NCBI GenBank assembly: GCA_936450465.1
Contig: OW388304.1
Coordinates: forward strand, 6,330,700-6,394,699
DNA from: Gibbula magus
Taxonomy: Eukaryota > Mollusca > Gastropoda > Trochida > Trochidae
Length of the DNA stretch: 64,000 nt
Direction: 5' to 3'
Both the position numbers and the translations under genes were made by a program. Below, one piece after another: positions 1-64,000 of this stretch. Below the pieces are notes generated by a model. That model was not told where the DNA came from. It ran no database searches and saw only the letters and a program-made list of their open reading frames with translations. How positions within the stretch are numbered: the first letter of the stretch is position 1; the number at the start of each line of letters is the position of its first letter.

Positions 1-682
1 TTTCAGATCAAGTTAACTCATTTGGTAGAAAGTCTGCTTGACACATCACAGTTTATGCAATATGAATTGTGAATACAAATATATATAATAAATTATATTA
101 TATAATATATATATATAATTCATTTCGTCATCAGTGAGAATAATCAGAATATATAATATAAAGTCTTATATTTTCAAACACTTAACTTCTGAATCATTCA
201 AATCATTCTGAGTAGCCAATTGACAGGAATAACATCTTTTAATCAAAGGCAATAATCAGGAAGCTTGTTGAATATAATCTATTCCAAATCATTACATTAT
301 TTAAAGTTTGAGAACTTAATAATCGCTCAATTGCTATTTTATAATGGAGTAATGATTGAAAAGACAGAAAAAGTGTAGCCCTGTTAGAGATGTGGTTGGC
401 AATATTTTCTGTGTAGAGATAGGAGTGTTGAGTGAAAGTGGCCTATCTCTGGGGTCCACCTCTAGGTCCATGTATATCTCACCTTATCTCTATCACTAGT
501 CCTCACCTCGTAGAAAGGGAGGTGATGAAACACTTCACTTCACATGTCATCGACCTAGTTCATCCCTTCATTTTGAGAAATTTGAAATATCTGTTAAATC
601 TTTAGGATTTATTGTCTTTCACCCAATTCAAAGTGACTGCGTTTCTACAAATCTATCAAACTTGTTCATGAATTTGATATTT

Positions 683-872
683 GTAATACAGGGGTTTCAT
701 TAATTTATAAGATAACAGGGTATAAGATTTGTACAGGCAGGGAAACCAGTAAGGGAAACAGTGTGTAAGGTTGAAATACATGCTGTTTTTAATTTTCATA
801 GCCGGGTAATTTCTTTCGTACAAGTGGGGAAGTTTCCCCTGTACCCGGCTGTTAATGAAACCCCTGGTAATA
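683..872. mobile_element. Small inverted-repeat DNA transposon (MITE), 178 bp, with GTAATA duplication
   Basis: The element runs from 689 to 866, begins CAGGGGTTTCATTAA and ends with the inverse, TTAATGAAACCCCTG. It is flanked on both sides by GTAATA (683-688 and 867-872), which reads as a target-site duplication. It has no coding capacity. The CAGGG start is common in hAT-like elements, but a 6-bp duplication is atypical for hAT, so the superfamily is left open. Confidence 0.75.
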
Positions 873-1803
873 GGAAACATTGACAGTGAAAGCTTATACT
901 GCATGCAATATAGTGTTTACGTGGGTCTTGAATTTGTAAATGAATGTTATACATGGGGGAAATGTTTATAATCGATTAATGTAACATGAGATTTAGCATA
1001 ATTGTGTATGTTAGCATGATTCGAGTGGTTTGTCAAGAATTTAAGATAAATCGTTGTAGGGACTGTCTAACTGTTATTGATTAAAGCCAACCAAAGATCA
1101 ATCATGATTAAAAACTGCTTAACATGTTTTCTACTGGATCATTTCAATATGCCCAACTGCTGGGCGTTATCTTGCCAACTGCACGGAGGGAGACGAGGGG
1201 TTTGTGCGATGATTTCAATCAATATGCTCAATTACTCAATTATAATAGAAACATGTTGTGAAGAAATTACATTTGAATGTCTGTCTGTGCCACTTCCTCT
1301 TCTGATGTTAGTTATTTCCACGGTTCGGAAATCAAGATCATGTGAAAAAATAGTTCCACCATTAGCCCTTAATTGTCATCAGTTCGAATCGTGTCTTTAA
1401 TGGCAACTACTCTACCCAGGAACTTCATTCCAAAAAAACCCACAAAAACCAAAAACGAACTTCATAGCAAGGAATACAAATTATTGCATTTATCTCCAAG
1501 GATTAAAATATATTCAAGTTACTGACTTACTAGATTTGACCTACCAAAGAAATCAACACCTTGACACTGAAAAGATTGTTCAATCCCTGATCTCTTTCTT
1601 GATCAAGAGTGAAAATCAGATGATGATCAGATGATTATTTCCATAGTGATGATTCCTGCGACTCTTATTGTACTTCAGGAAAATAATAATTTAATGTATA
1701 AATACTTAGTTTCATTGAACAAATATGCGGTCCAAAAAAATATTTGATGATCAAGTTTCAGATTAGGGACATGAACAAGACAAATGACAACGCATTCAAT
1801 TGC

Positions 1804-1965
1804 AGTGTTGTTCCTAGGTGATCTGGGGGGTCATTTTGGCCAATTTTGAACAGATGGGGCCCTTTGCAATGGTAAAAGTGTCCTACTTTTCCTAATTTTA
1901 AGGGACATAAAGCGAAAAAAAGGCGTTGCAAATCTCCTAGGGCCCCCTCTAGAAACAACACTATT
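1804..1965. mobile_element. Inverted-repeat segment, probable MITE
   Basis: The left end reads AGTGTTGTTCCTAGG and the right end CTAGAAACAACACT, so the termini are inverted copies, and a G-run near 1824 faces a C-run near 1943. No clear target duplication is visible, so this is a probable rather than a proven element. Confidence 0.45.
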
Positions 1966-2358
1966 TGTGTACACATTTAATTTTGTGTTCTTGATATAGC
2001 AGAGTCGCATTTGAAAGAAATTATGAAGTCTCAAAAGTATACCGTTTCTCTACATTCCTGTCTTGTACAATTTCCTTTCTTTTTGGAAATATTTATTTCT
2101 TATTAGTGTTTGTCTGGCAAGAATGAAGAAACAGTTTATGGATAAGAACATTATTATTCTATTTAGACGACATTTCAACATAGATTCTTATATCGTTATC
2201 AAGCAAGTTTCTGCTTAACAATGATATCAGAATATATGACAGAGTTGTTATCCACAAAATTTGTCTTCCTTCAACTACCTCAACTTCTAGAATGTCAATC
2301 AAGGATGTTTGTGTGACATCTTGAACATTGTTGTGTGTTGCAGAGTCGTCGCTCCAAG

Positions 2359-55376
<53,018 letters not shown>

Positions 55377-55533
55377 GGTTCGGACGTCAGGAGGAGTGGA
55401 GGAATTATCGGGAGTGAATGATGGGACGTACAGTGATTGTTTGTGTGATAAGCAACTCTTCACCCTCTGTTTACTCGTTGCATCATGCTGGTCCGCCATT
55501 GGTTGACATACATGCCATGGGAAGTAAATATGT

Positions 55534-55800
55534 TCATACCTACAAAGGGGTGTAACTCTGTGCAAACCTGCCAAGGGATGCAACTCTGTGCAAACCTGCC
55601 AAGGGATGCAACTCAGTGCAAACCTGACACAGGATGGAACTTTGTGCAAACCTGACAAGGGATGGAACTTTGTGCAAACCTGACAAGGGATGTAACTCTG
55701 TGCATACCTACCAAGGGATGTAACTGTGCAAACTTATCAAGGGATGTAACTCTGTTCATTACTATCAAGGGATGTAACTCCTGCCAAGGTGGCATAACTC
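55534..55800. repeat. About 28-bp minisatellite in the 3' UTR, about nine copies
   Basis: The unit is CAAGGGATGCAACTCTGTGC plus AAACCTGC, with drift and one shortened copy near 55720. It starts about 160 nt after the stop codon and should be transcribed in the mRNA. The 154-residue minus-strand frame across it and exon 14 is a shadow. Confidence 0.9.
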
Positions 55801-56282
55801 TGTAACCTCATCTGTAGTTGCCTATCTGGATGTTGTGTGCGGTGTGACGAAAGATGTTGAGTCGATGTATGTTTTAGATTAATCCACAATATCCTAAAGG
55901 CTTTTCTGCTTTTATGTTTCAGGAAAATGTTGTCAAACTGTTGATTTGAATGAATTGTGAAATGACAGAAAAAGTCATATTTGGTATCGAAAAGATTTAT
56001 CTCGGAAGAAAGATTTATCTTTGACTGCAAGTTCAGCAACTTTTAGGTACCATAATAGAAAGGCATCCATAAAAAAATGAATTTAAGACAGATTGTAAGT
56101 CACCCATAGTTGGTTTGTTGTAGATTTGGGTGATATTATTTGTTAGGTGAAAACTGGGGTATGTAAAGAGTAGTTACCCTTCATTTAACCCCATGTGCTG
56201 AAAATAACATTTCCGTCTATTTATTTATTGCATATTTGTAAAATTGAAAGGAGAAGAACGAAAATACTAATACCAGGTGTAA

Positions 56283-56288
56283 AATAAA
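56283..56288 (+). terminator. Candidate polyadenylation signal (proximal)
   Basis: AATAAA followed by GTTGTGCATGCATGTG, a GT-rich stretch suited to cleavage-factor binding, about 0.9 kb after the stop. Confidence 0.5.
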
Positions 56289-57830
56289 GTTGTGCATGCA
56301 TGTGATAAGATATATTAGAAGCTGTTGAATACATTTGTCAAGATTATTTAAATACAACACTAACGGTGGCTCGAGGTCTGGCCTGCTTCATTGTAACAAC
56401 ATTCCAACCATGTGTGTATATAATATACGTCTTGCATTGAGACGAGTTGTGAGGAAAGTACTACAGGTAGTGCAGGGAATCCTTTCCAGTTTAGTCTTTC
56501 GTAGTCCTAGAGATGAGAGCTATCTGCTTGTTATATGCTAGTTACCTACAACTCGACACAGTGCTAACTTGTTGTGGCGAGCATCTGATGACATCTGTTT
56601 AAACTTTGCTTAGTTCTCAATTTGTCTTAGTTTTACTTTGGAAATAAACTAAAACATTTTATGATCACTATTGTTAAAAACACTTGTTGATGAAATCTTT
56701 GTTGTTGAAATGACAAGTGATAATGATAAGTAGTATTTGAAGACCTTTAACAATTTAGTGAAATTGATTTGTGTATGAATTTTCATCTCAGTTGGGGTCT
56801 CTCCCGGCTAAATTACACCCCAACCCCCATATTTTCAAGATATGTTTGCTGGGCCCCTTGGTCTTATACCTGCGAGAATATGATAGTCCCTTAAAATTTA
56901 TGCTTACATTACCTATCACTGAAGATTTCATGTTTTTAATGCAAATAGACAGACAAATATGAATGAGTGTTTGACTATTCTGTTTGATTTCTTCTCCATG
57001 TAACCTTTAACCATACCACACTGTTCACAAATATACTTTCTTAACTCTATGAAATTAATTATAAGATCTCAGTTTGGCCTTTGACCCTGTAAACAAGTCT
57101 AAAGTCTCTTCGTGTCTTAACTGAGGCTAATTCATTGAATTTATTTAATGAAATAAGTTTCAGGTGAATATATTCTCATTTGTGAAATCTTTGTAAAGCA
57201 TATTGCCTTTCACTGTTGTCATTGAATTTAGAAACGTGGGCTTGTGTTATTTTCAGTACTATTTTGCAACGGCTTGTATTCTGTTAAGTTTATTCTCTGT
57301 GACTCTCCGTGTTTGTAGTTTTATTTGATATCTATGAAGTGTTCAGCTGCCATTGTCCAAAGTTGTTATTTATGTGAAACTCTTGTTACTGCAGTGTATA
57401 TGCTAGGTCCTGTATGCTGTTATATGTAGACTTGCATGTTGTACTTGCCTTGTCGTATCTGCCTGTCTGCCTCATGTTACATTGTAAGTTCCTATATAAC
57501 ATTGTAATCCATGGTGTATAAATGTAACTCAAAATGTAACATTGTTGAACATCCAGTATACATTTTAAAACATTGTGTACGACTTGTAAACATTGTTATA
57601 GTTTGTAAAAGTAATAATATTAACACACATGTAGCACATTTTGTACAATATTTGCATATATTGTATCTTTGTACAACTTGTTTACCTATCACCATATTCA
57701 TCTAATTCCTTGGAATTGAAACAGGATTTCATTTTGTTTGAAAATGTGTATGTTTAAACAAAATTGTTTGCAACTAAATGGTCTTTTTTGAAAGATATTT
57801 AGAAGCATAAGTTAATATTATTGATATCTT

Positions 57831-57836
57831 AATAAA
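57831..57836 (+). terminator. Candidate polyadenylation signal (distal)
   Basis: AATAAA with GCTGTGAGTGAGTGAG about 45-60 nt downstream. It would give a 3' UTR of about 2.5 kb. Confidence 0.45.
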
Positions 57837-60656
57837 GTTCAATGATATCACACAAGAGGCAGGCAGTCAGATATCGCACAAGGCTGTGAGTGAGTGAGAA
57901 GAAACTCCTGTGTACATAATTTGTCCTACTAAGTGCTAATCTTATGTGATTATATTTGATTATCTGGAGAGTGAATGATTTCTCTATATACAATGTACTG
58001 CACAACCTTCTCTCACTGTCCAGACACACAATCAGTTACAGTGAGAGATTGTTGAGTACTGCTCGACTTCTTGTCAGCCATTACTTCAGGAGAATTGAAT
58101 TCAATGATTATTTCATTTGCTGAAACACGATTATATGACCTGTATATGTCAAATTTCTCAGTTGAAGGTTAAAAATGTAGGACTCGTGGCAAAGATTAAA
58201 AACACTCCATGACAGACTAAAAAAATGTGAACAGCCTCTTGATATGAGTTATGTGCTTGCTTACATCTTTCTTTCGTAAAATGCTTGTTTTCACCCAGGA
58301 AATTAAAATCCTTTTGTTACATATTTCCAAATCTGAAGAAAACCTACCATGTTTTATCATACAAGGATATTTAAATTTTGATGGGCATCAGCACTTGTCA
58401 TTTACTTCGCTTCCATTCTTCATTTTATCAAACGGACAACAAATTATTGTTGACTTTGCTTCTTATTTCATGGGGTCCCTCAGAACAAAGTGTGTTGTTT
58501 ATGTTTAATTCTTTAACATTTAATTTTCATTGTTTCATATCATCATGCTCATCTTTACGTACAGATGAAGAAAGTTAGAAATTATTCATCTATTTGAACC
58601 CTCCTATCATCAGTTGAGAGATTCCTTATTGTCGCATGGGTTGTTCTCTTGGAGAAAGGTTTTCTCTTTTCGATGACTAGTGTGCAAAATATTTACCAGT
58701 TTTACAAAAATTCAAGTTTTATTTTACATCTTGCATGAAAATTGACATAAAAAAATGGAATAGATCTATAGTCATTTGTATTTTAGATTCTTTGTGATGT
58801 TTTATGGAATGGAGAAATTTGATATGATTCTTGTATGTTTTCAGTGAAGGGTTAGTTCAAGATGTTATCTTTTATCACTGTATATCATCAATGTACAAAG
58901 GTTAATCTATTGAAACTTGCAATGCTCCTTAGTAAAACCACACAAAAATTTAGTCCCAGTAAGAATGTGTTATCTTTGAATATGAAAGAGTTTGGGGAGA
59001 TAGTTTCTTATTTTATTTTCGTCGTTATAGTTTCTTAGAAATAGAAATTAATTTTTCACTATTGAATTGTTAAATAGAAAAAAAACCCAGTTCCTTATCA
59101 GTTTGAGAGTAATACTTTGTCATCATATTTAGGCAATTTAAACTGCAAGCAGTTTGTGAAGAATTGTTCAATACAGTTAAGACATATGATTTATCATTTA
59201 TTTCTTCACAAATTTCCATTTAATCGTCTTGTTGAAAATTTCATAATTTTATCCTCAACTATTTTCAGTTTGTAATGTGTAAGACTGTTGAATGTTATCC
59301 GTGAATGTAAACCGACCCCTATTTCCAGCGAGAAATAGTGCGCAGTGTTTCTTGAGGGTTTTGTTCGGTGTTAGACCATTCTGGAAACCAGGGTTTAGAT
59401 TTACAAAGCTATTTTAGTGCTAAGACCCATTTCATGCGTGGCAGTTTTGACTTTCTTAACACTTACAACACTCCCTAAACTAAGAGCTTTTGCCGAGATC
59501 GTTTATGCTCCCTGATAGCTGAGATTGTCAGAGACCCATGTTAATGTATGGCAGTTTTGAATATCACGCTAAAACAGCATTGAAACTCTAGGGTGAATAC
59601 CTCTCTCTTTTCCTTGCAACGATTACAAACAGTGCTCTTGAAATATGCTATCACTTTTCTATGACAAACCAAATATAGACCAAGCCATTACAGAACTGCT
59701 TGTCCATGAAGCAAACAATTGTGCATCGCTTCAAATGCTGATAGACTACATTTGTGCAGTTTATGAAGTAGTCGTGCAAAGTTGTCATGTGATGATGACA
59801 GCATATGTCCAGGGCACAGTTTAGAAGCAAGTAAGGAGATGTACCTTGGTTTCCAGGACCAGTATAAGTAGAGCTTTACGCTACTGTCTTCCACTGTAAG
59901 TAACTATGGGCTGCTGAGTGGGAAGATGTCAAGTCACGATGTTAGTCTCTTAGATTGATACTTTACTTTAATTAAGAAGATGAAAGTCACTGTTAATTAG
60001 TTGATTAATTAATAACCTTATGGATTGTCATGTTCCATGTGAGGACAGGCTGCCCAACTTTCAACTGGTTTCTCGTCTTTGTCAAATTCTGTGATATGCT
60101 GACTTCTGAGAAAAATTGTCTCATGTAAAAATGTCTTCAGCCAATAAATTGTTATCACGAACCCTGTTTTTGTATTTGTTTGTGCACATGATTGATATGG
60201 ATTATAAAGTTGTCACTGTCACTTGAGGTGAAGCTGCTGGCATCTAAGGGTTAACCCTTAAATTTATACCAGAGTTCAATCACTGAAATTGACCTTGAAA
60301 ACTAATATGGTGTTGCCCAAACTTACTCTGTTCGAGATAGACTGTGGTCCTTTTCCACCTTGCTGAGAATAGAATATAGCCACAGGGTCGTGATTGCTTG
60401 AAATCAGTGTTAAAAAAACATATACAATTATAGACTCTACCCTATTACTTTATTAAAGGAAGTAGGGTCTATAGGTATATTATGTCTTTCTGGTGAGATA
60501 CACATCCTTGTGAGGCTCAAGTAGCATTAAACATTTAATAATGCCTCTGGAAAGACATTTATTTCTTTACTAAACTAAATTATAAGAAAGTCAACAACTA
60601 TACCTATATTCAAATAGCTATCATAAGGATCACAATATGAAGTATTGAACAATTAA

Positions 60657-60890
60657 TGTGGGTGGAGTCGGGATAACTACACTCAGCTTTGGATCAATAG
60701 GTCTTAATTCAAATCCTGCCCAGCTGTCAGCTGTAGAGGTCTCATCTAAATGCAGGAAGGTTTGGTGCAATGCTACACTGAATTTAAATGCATAGTTTGA
60801 TCGTTCCACCCGATGCTTGCAGGTTTCACAATGGTGTTGCAGGTTTTTCTCTTTTTGAAACACCAAATCAATTCACTCACCTCTCATCAA
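60657..60890 (+). mobile_element. tRNA-derived SINE copy 13
   Basis: Head GTGGGTGGAGTCGGGATAAC, B-box side TCAAATCCTGCCCAGC, body CAATGCTACACTGAATTTAAA, GATGCTTGCAGGTTTCAC, ATGGTGTTGCAGG, then AATCAATTCACTCACC. Diverged and internally shortened. Confidence 0.8.
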
Positions 60891-62800
60891 TATTGAAAGT
60901 TTTGATGATCCTCAACTTTGTCTATTTTGAACTTACTAATTCAATTAAAGAGGTAGAATCCAAGTACCAAAATGTAAGGGTATTGTTTAATTTGGTATCT
61001 TTTTCTTTTTTTTTTTTTAGCAACGTGTGTCTTTAAAGCAATAAGAACCGCAAATCGACTGCACAATTTGTACTACATGACAAGTTTTTACATTGACATT
61101 ATTTCAATTTTACAAGTGATATTTAAATCAATCATTATCAAAACTTACCTCTGAATTATAAACATTTAAAAGTGAGAACATTTACCGATTACCTCAAATT
61201 GCAAGAAAGTGTTAGAAGCGTACATAAAATATTCCCGCTTCTCTGTAAAGGGAGGTAACCCTTGTGCTCGTCTTTCACACTTTCGCCGATCTTTGTAGTC
61301 GGGTTGCAGTCGCCCGGTGATCGAATTGAAATCTCTGATGCACATCGATCACACATCACATAGACAAAACTCGAAGATCTTTTTCAAGTGCAATAACATG
61401 GATTATTTATACATATCACAGGTTTACAATGAATTTGTTCAAATCGCAATATTGCTTTCCAAAATATTTTTTTGTAGGCTCTAATGCCATTTGAAAAGAC
61501 AGAACTGAACTAAAGAATTGGCATGTTCACACCAAATATAATTATTCCAGACCTTTCCTTTCTAAGGAACTGTAGCACGTTTTTTGCACATTATGTTTTC
61601 TCAAATTTGCCATTTATTAATAAAGTATACACAATATAGTGGTACGTTTATGGGTAAAAATCTCATTACACGACCCGATAAGCCGTATCCATAGAAAACG
61701 GCAATCCGTATTCGAAGAAAATGGTGTGACGTACAAAGCGACAGTAGTGTGACAGTTTGAGAGGTAGATCAATTGGTCTCGTCAAAGTGATAATTTGACA
61801 GTTCCGACAGCAAGATGGTTGACCATTCGATCATTTACCATATTCAGAAGCTCTACTCTTGAGAGTTTAAGAATTACCTTCGAGCCGCCATTTTAATGTG
61901 AACACATTAAAATGACCGCACGATGGGAAATGGACTCGCGTAGCTTAACCGAACCATGTATATTCGTTTAAGAACTCTTTTTATTGAGTTTGGAGTGTTA
62001 CTCAGCCATTTGTAACACATATTTATATTTTTGTGCGAACATTTTATTTCAGTAAGAAAATCGCCCTACAGCGCCTTTAAGGATGTGACGTATATAGAAA
62101 GCACTTCTCACGATTTTTACTACACTGTATTGAATTTAATCAAAATGTTTTATTTATCATATTTCCAAAGAAATGTAAACGTGTTAATCATGTTAATCAG
62201 GTTGTATAATCCGAGACAGTATACTATATTAGATAGATAGTACACGTGTAGGTGATTAGAGAGTTTCTAATATACATGTAATTGAGTATCCAAAGCCCTT
62301 TGCTTTTTAATGGCCATTTTATTATGCCATCTCATTGAACATCACATGGCGTCAGCGATGGTGTCATATGACCGAGGATGTTATTTTACCTAGAATAATA
62401 TCATGTTCCTAAGCTCATTCAAAAGAAGGATTGTTATTTCACCTTTGAACATATATTGAACATATATTACATGAACTTCTCACATCCAGCATTGTCTCAA
62501 GGAGACGTGAACAGACATGGTAAACACAGAAACCATAATGCTATAACGCGAACCCCCGGGACGAAGGATAACAGCCCATGTCTCAAAGTGTTATATTTTA
62601 CGTCTATCCTTTTACATAATGAGTGATCTGAATAAAAGCAAAGATCTCCAGACCTCAGGCAACGATGTTAGATACAGTGATGTCCACAAAACTTTGATCT
62701 TAAGTTTGAAAGCAAGTTAATTGCTGATGAACTGCATGAAGCTGCTGAGAAGTCGGTGAGATTATTCTAACATAAACTCCTTCAAAATACAGCTTTGATT

Positions 62801-63815
62801 AGCTCATCAGGCCTGAAAGGCCCGATGGGCTTATGGCATGGCATGGCGTCCGGCGTCCGTCCGTCCATCCATCAGTAAACTTTTCACTTTTTCGACTTCT
62901 TCCCAAGAACCGATAATTCTAGAGAACAGAAATTTTATGTGCAGACTTTTTGGCAAATGGGGATTCTAAATTGTAGATTTGGTGATCCTGGGGCCCCAAA
63001 TAAAGGCCTCACAGGCCATGACCTAAAAACCTATTTTCATCTTCTGCTCCGGAAAAAAATACCTAGATGGCTGAAATATTGTGTGAAGACTCTTTAGCCA
63101 ATGTGGGATTTTAAATTGTAGATTTGATGACCGTGGGGCCCCAAATAAAGGCCTCACAGGCCATGACCTAAAAACCTATTTTCTTCTTCTCCAGAACCAA
63201 AAGACCTAGAAGGCTGTAATATTGTGTGCAGACTCTTTAGCCAATGGGGATTTTAAATTTTAGATTTAATGACCGTAGGGCCCCAAATAAAGGCCTCACA
63301 GGCCATGACCTAAAACCTATTTTCTTCTTCTTCTCCAGAACCAAACGACCTAGAAGGCTGTAATATTGTGTGCAGACTATTTAGCAAATGGGGATTCTAA
63401 ATTGTAGATTTGTTGACCCTGGGACCCCAAATAAAGGCCCGACAGGCCATGACCTGAAAACCTATTTTCTTCTTCTTGGCCAGAATAAAAAGACCTAGAA
63501 GGCTGTAATATTGTTTACAGACTCTTTAGCCAATGGGGAGTCTAAATTGTAGAGTTGGAGATCCAGTGGCCCCAAATAAAAGCCTCATAGGCCATTACCT
63601 AAGACCCTATTTTCATCTTTTTCTCCAGAACGGAAGATCTGGAAGGCTGTAATATCGTGTGTAGACTCTTAGCAAATGGAGATTTTAAATTTTAGATTCG
63701 GTGACCTATGGTGCCCCAAATTAGGGCCTCAAGGGCCATTACCTAAACATCTATTTCAGCTTTCATCATTAAACAATACAAATTATGATGAGCTACAGAG
63801 CCCATGGCTCTATTT
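62801..63815. mobile_element. Hairpin-ended element with about 144-bp tandem-repeat core
   Basis: The 5' hairpin pairs AGCTCATCAGGCC with GGCCCGATGGGCT (62801-62831), followed by GCGTCCGTCCGTCCATCC. Six core units are marked by GGCCCCAAATAAAGGCCTCA and variants near 62991, 63135, 63277, 63421, 63567 and 63711. The 3' end has a GAGCCCATGGCTC palindrome (about 63798-63810). Same layout as the element at 48981-50195 but a different repeat sequence. Confidence 0.75.
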
Positions 63816-64000
63816 TTATCTTTGTGACCGACATACAACCTTTGTGGGTATTTGATAACACTTTCATTATGAGTATTCAGATGATGTTGGTACTTTAAAC
63901 GTGTTTTAATGTATTTCTGAGTTAATGACGTGTTAGTCCAAAAGTAAAAAAAAGTAAACGGACGACGCCTCTGAGAGGCATTTAAAAGTGGCATACAGAA

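Larger units (their letters stand above)
1..2343. other. Upstream non-coding region, no gene recognised
   Basis: No coding exon is supported here. Because the first coding exon begins after a splice acceptor at 2342-2343, at least part of this stretch is probably intron lying between an unseen 5' UTR exon and the start-codon exon. It contains an AT-rich microsatellite around 75-118, a small inverted-repeat transposon at 689-866 and a second inverted-repeat segment at 1804-1965. I see no promoter or CpG-rich block that I could defend. Short open frames at 1077-1400 (+) and 1758-2034 (-) have no recognisable domain. Confidence 0.6.
55377..57860 (+). other. Probable 3' UTR of the NDR kinase gene
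   Basis: Follows the stop directly. AATAAA occurs at 56283-56288, 56643-56648 and 57831-57836. The first and third are followed by GT-rich sequence, so alternative 3' ends are likely. It contains a 28-bp minisatellite (55534-55800). The end is a guess without transcript data. Confidence 0.55.
57861..64000. other. Downstream intergenic region, no gene recognised
   Basis: AT-rich. It contains a diverged SINE (60657-60890) and the hairpin-ended tandem-repeat element at 62801-63815. An imperfect internal repeat near 59400-59580 (GACCCAT ... GGCAGTTTTGA twice) is weak. The short frames at 59688-59894 and 63743-63994 (minus) carry no recognisable domain. 61.2-62.1 kb ends in GGCGCTGTAGGGCGA/TTAA-like sequence (about 62061-62078) and may be another TTAA-type relic. 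Confidence 0.6.

Noticed and set aside
1077..1400. 107-residue open frame upstream of the kinase
   Set aside because: No recognisable domain, no splice or start context and AT-rich composition like the surroundings; could not be supported.

Overview
This is animal nuclear DNA: AT-rich, with one long spliced gene and many short transposon relics. The organism is most likely a lophotrochozoan, probably a mollusc. That rests on the invertebrate NDR-kinase protein (closer in its variable segments to fly Tricornered than to human STK38) and on repeat types I associate with mollusc genomes, namely tRNA-derived SINEs and tandem-repeat elements that open with a hairpin and a CGTCCGTCC run. The species cannot be named from the sequence.

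The only protein-coding gene I can support lies on the + strand. Fourteen coding exons between 2359 and 55376 join in frame, each with an AG acceptor and GT donor where expected, to give a 472-residue NDR (nuclear Dbf2-related) kinase of the STK38/STK38L/Tricornered group. Every diagnostic part is present: N-terminal MOB-binding region, Gly-rich loop, catalytic Lys/Glu/HRD/DFG, the basic autoinhibitory insert before the activation segment, activation-loop Ser279 and hydrophobic-motif Thr452. The first three introns take up about 37 kb and the catalytic exons cluster at 39.9-44.2 kb. A 5' UTR exon must lie upstream of 2344 and was not found. A 3' UTR with several AATAAA signals follows the stop, and 57.9-64.0 kb holds no recognisable gene.

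The rest is repeat biology. (a) About 13 copies of one tRNA-derived SINE, all that I noticed in the sense orientation. (b) Many non-autonomous DNA transposons whose target duplications and ends can be read: hAT-like (8-bp duplications), TTAA-type, Tc1/mariner-like (TA) and PIF/Harbinger-like (TAA), several of them nested. (c) Two elements with the same layout (5' hairpin, CGTCCGTCC run, tandem array, 3' hairpin) at 48.98-50.2 and 62.8-63.8 kb. (d) A 1.9-kb tandem segmental duplication in intron 2. (e) Several minisatellites, one of which repeats the exon-10 splice boundary into its own intron.

The most unusual items are a broken RecQ-type helicase fragment carried between near-perfect inverted repeats in intron 8 (43.2-43.8 kb), the repeated exon-10 5' splice site, and an in-frame 27-nt microexon followed by a NAGNAG acceptor near the hydrophobic motif of the kinase. 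I found no convincing new gene system.
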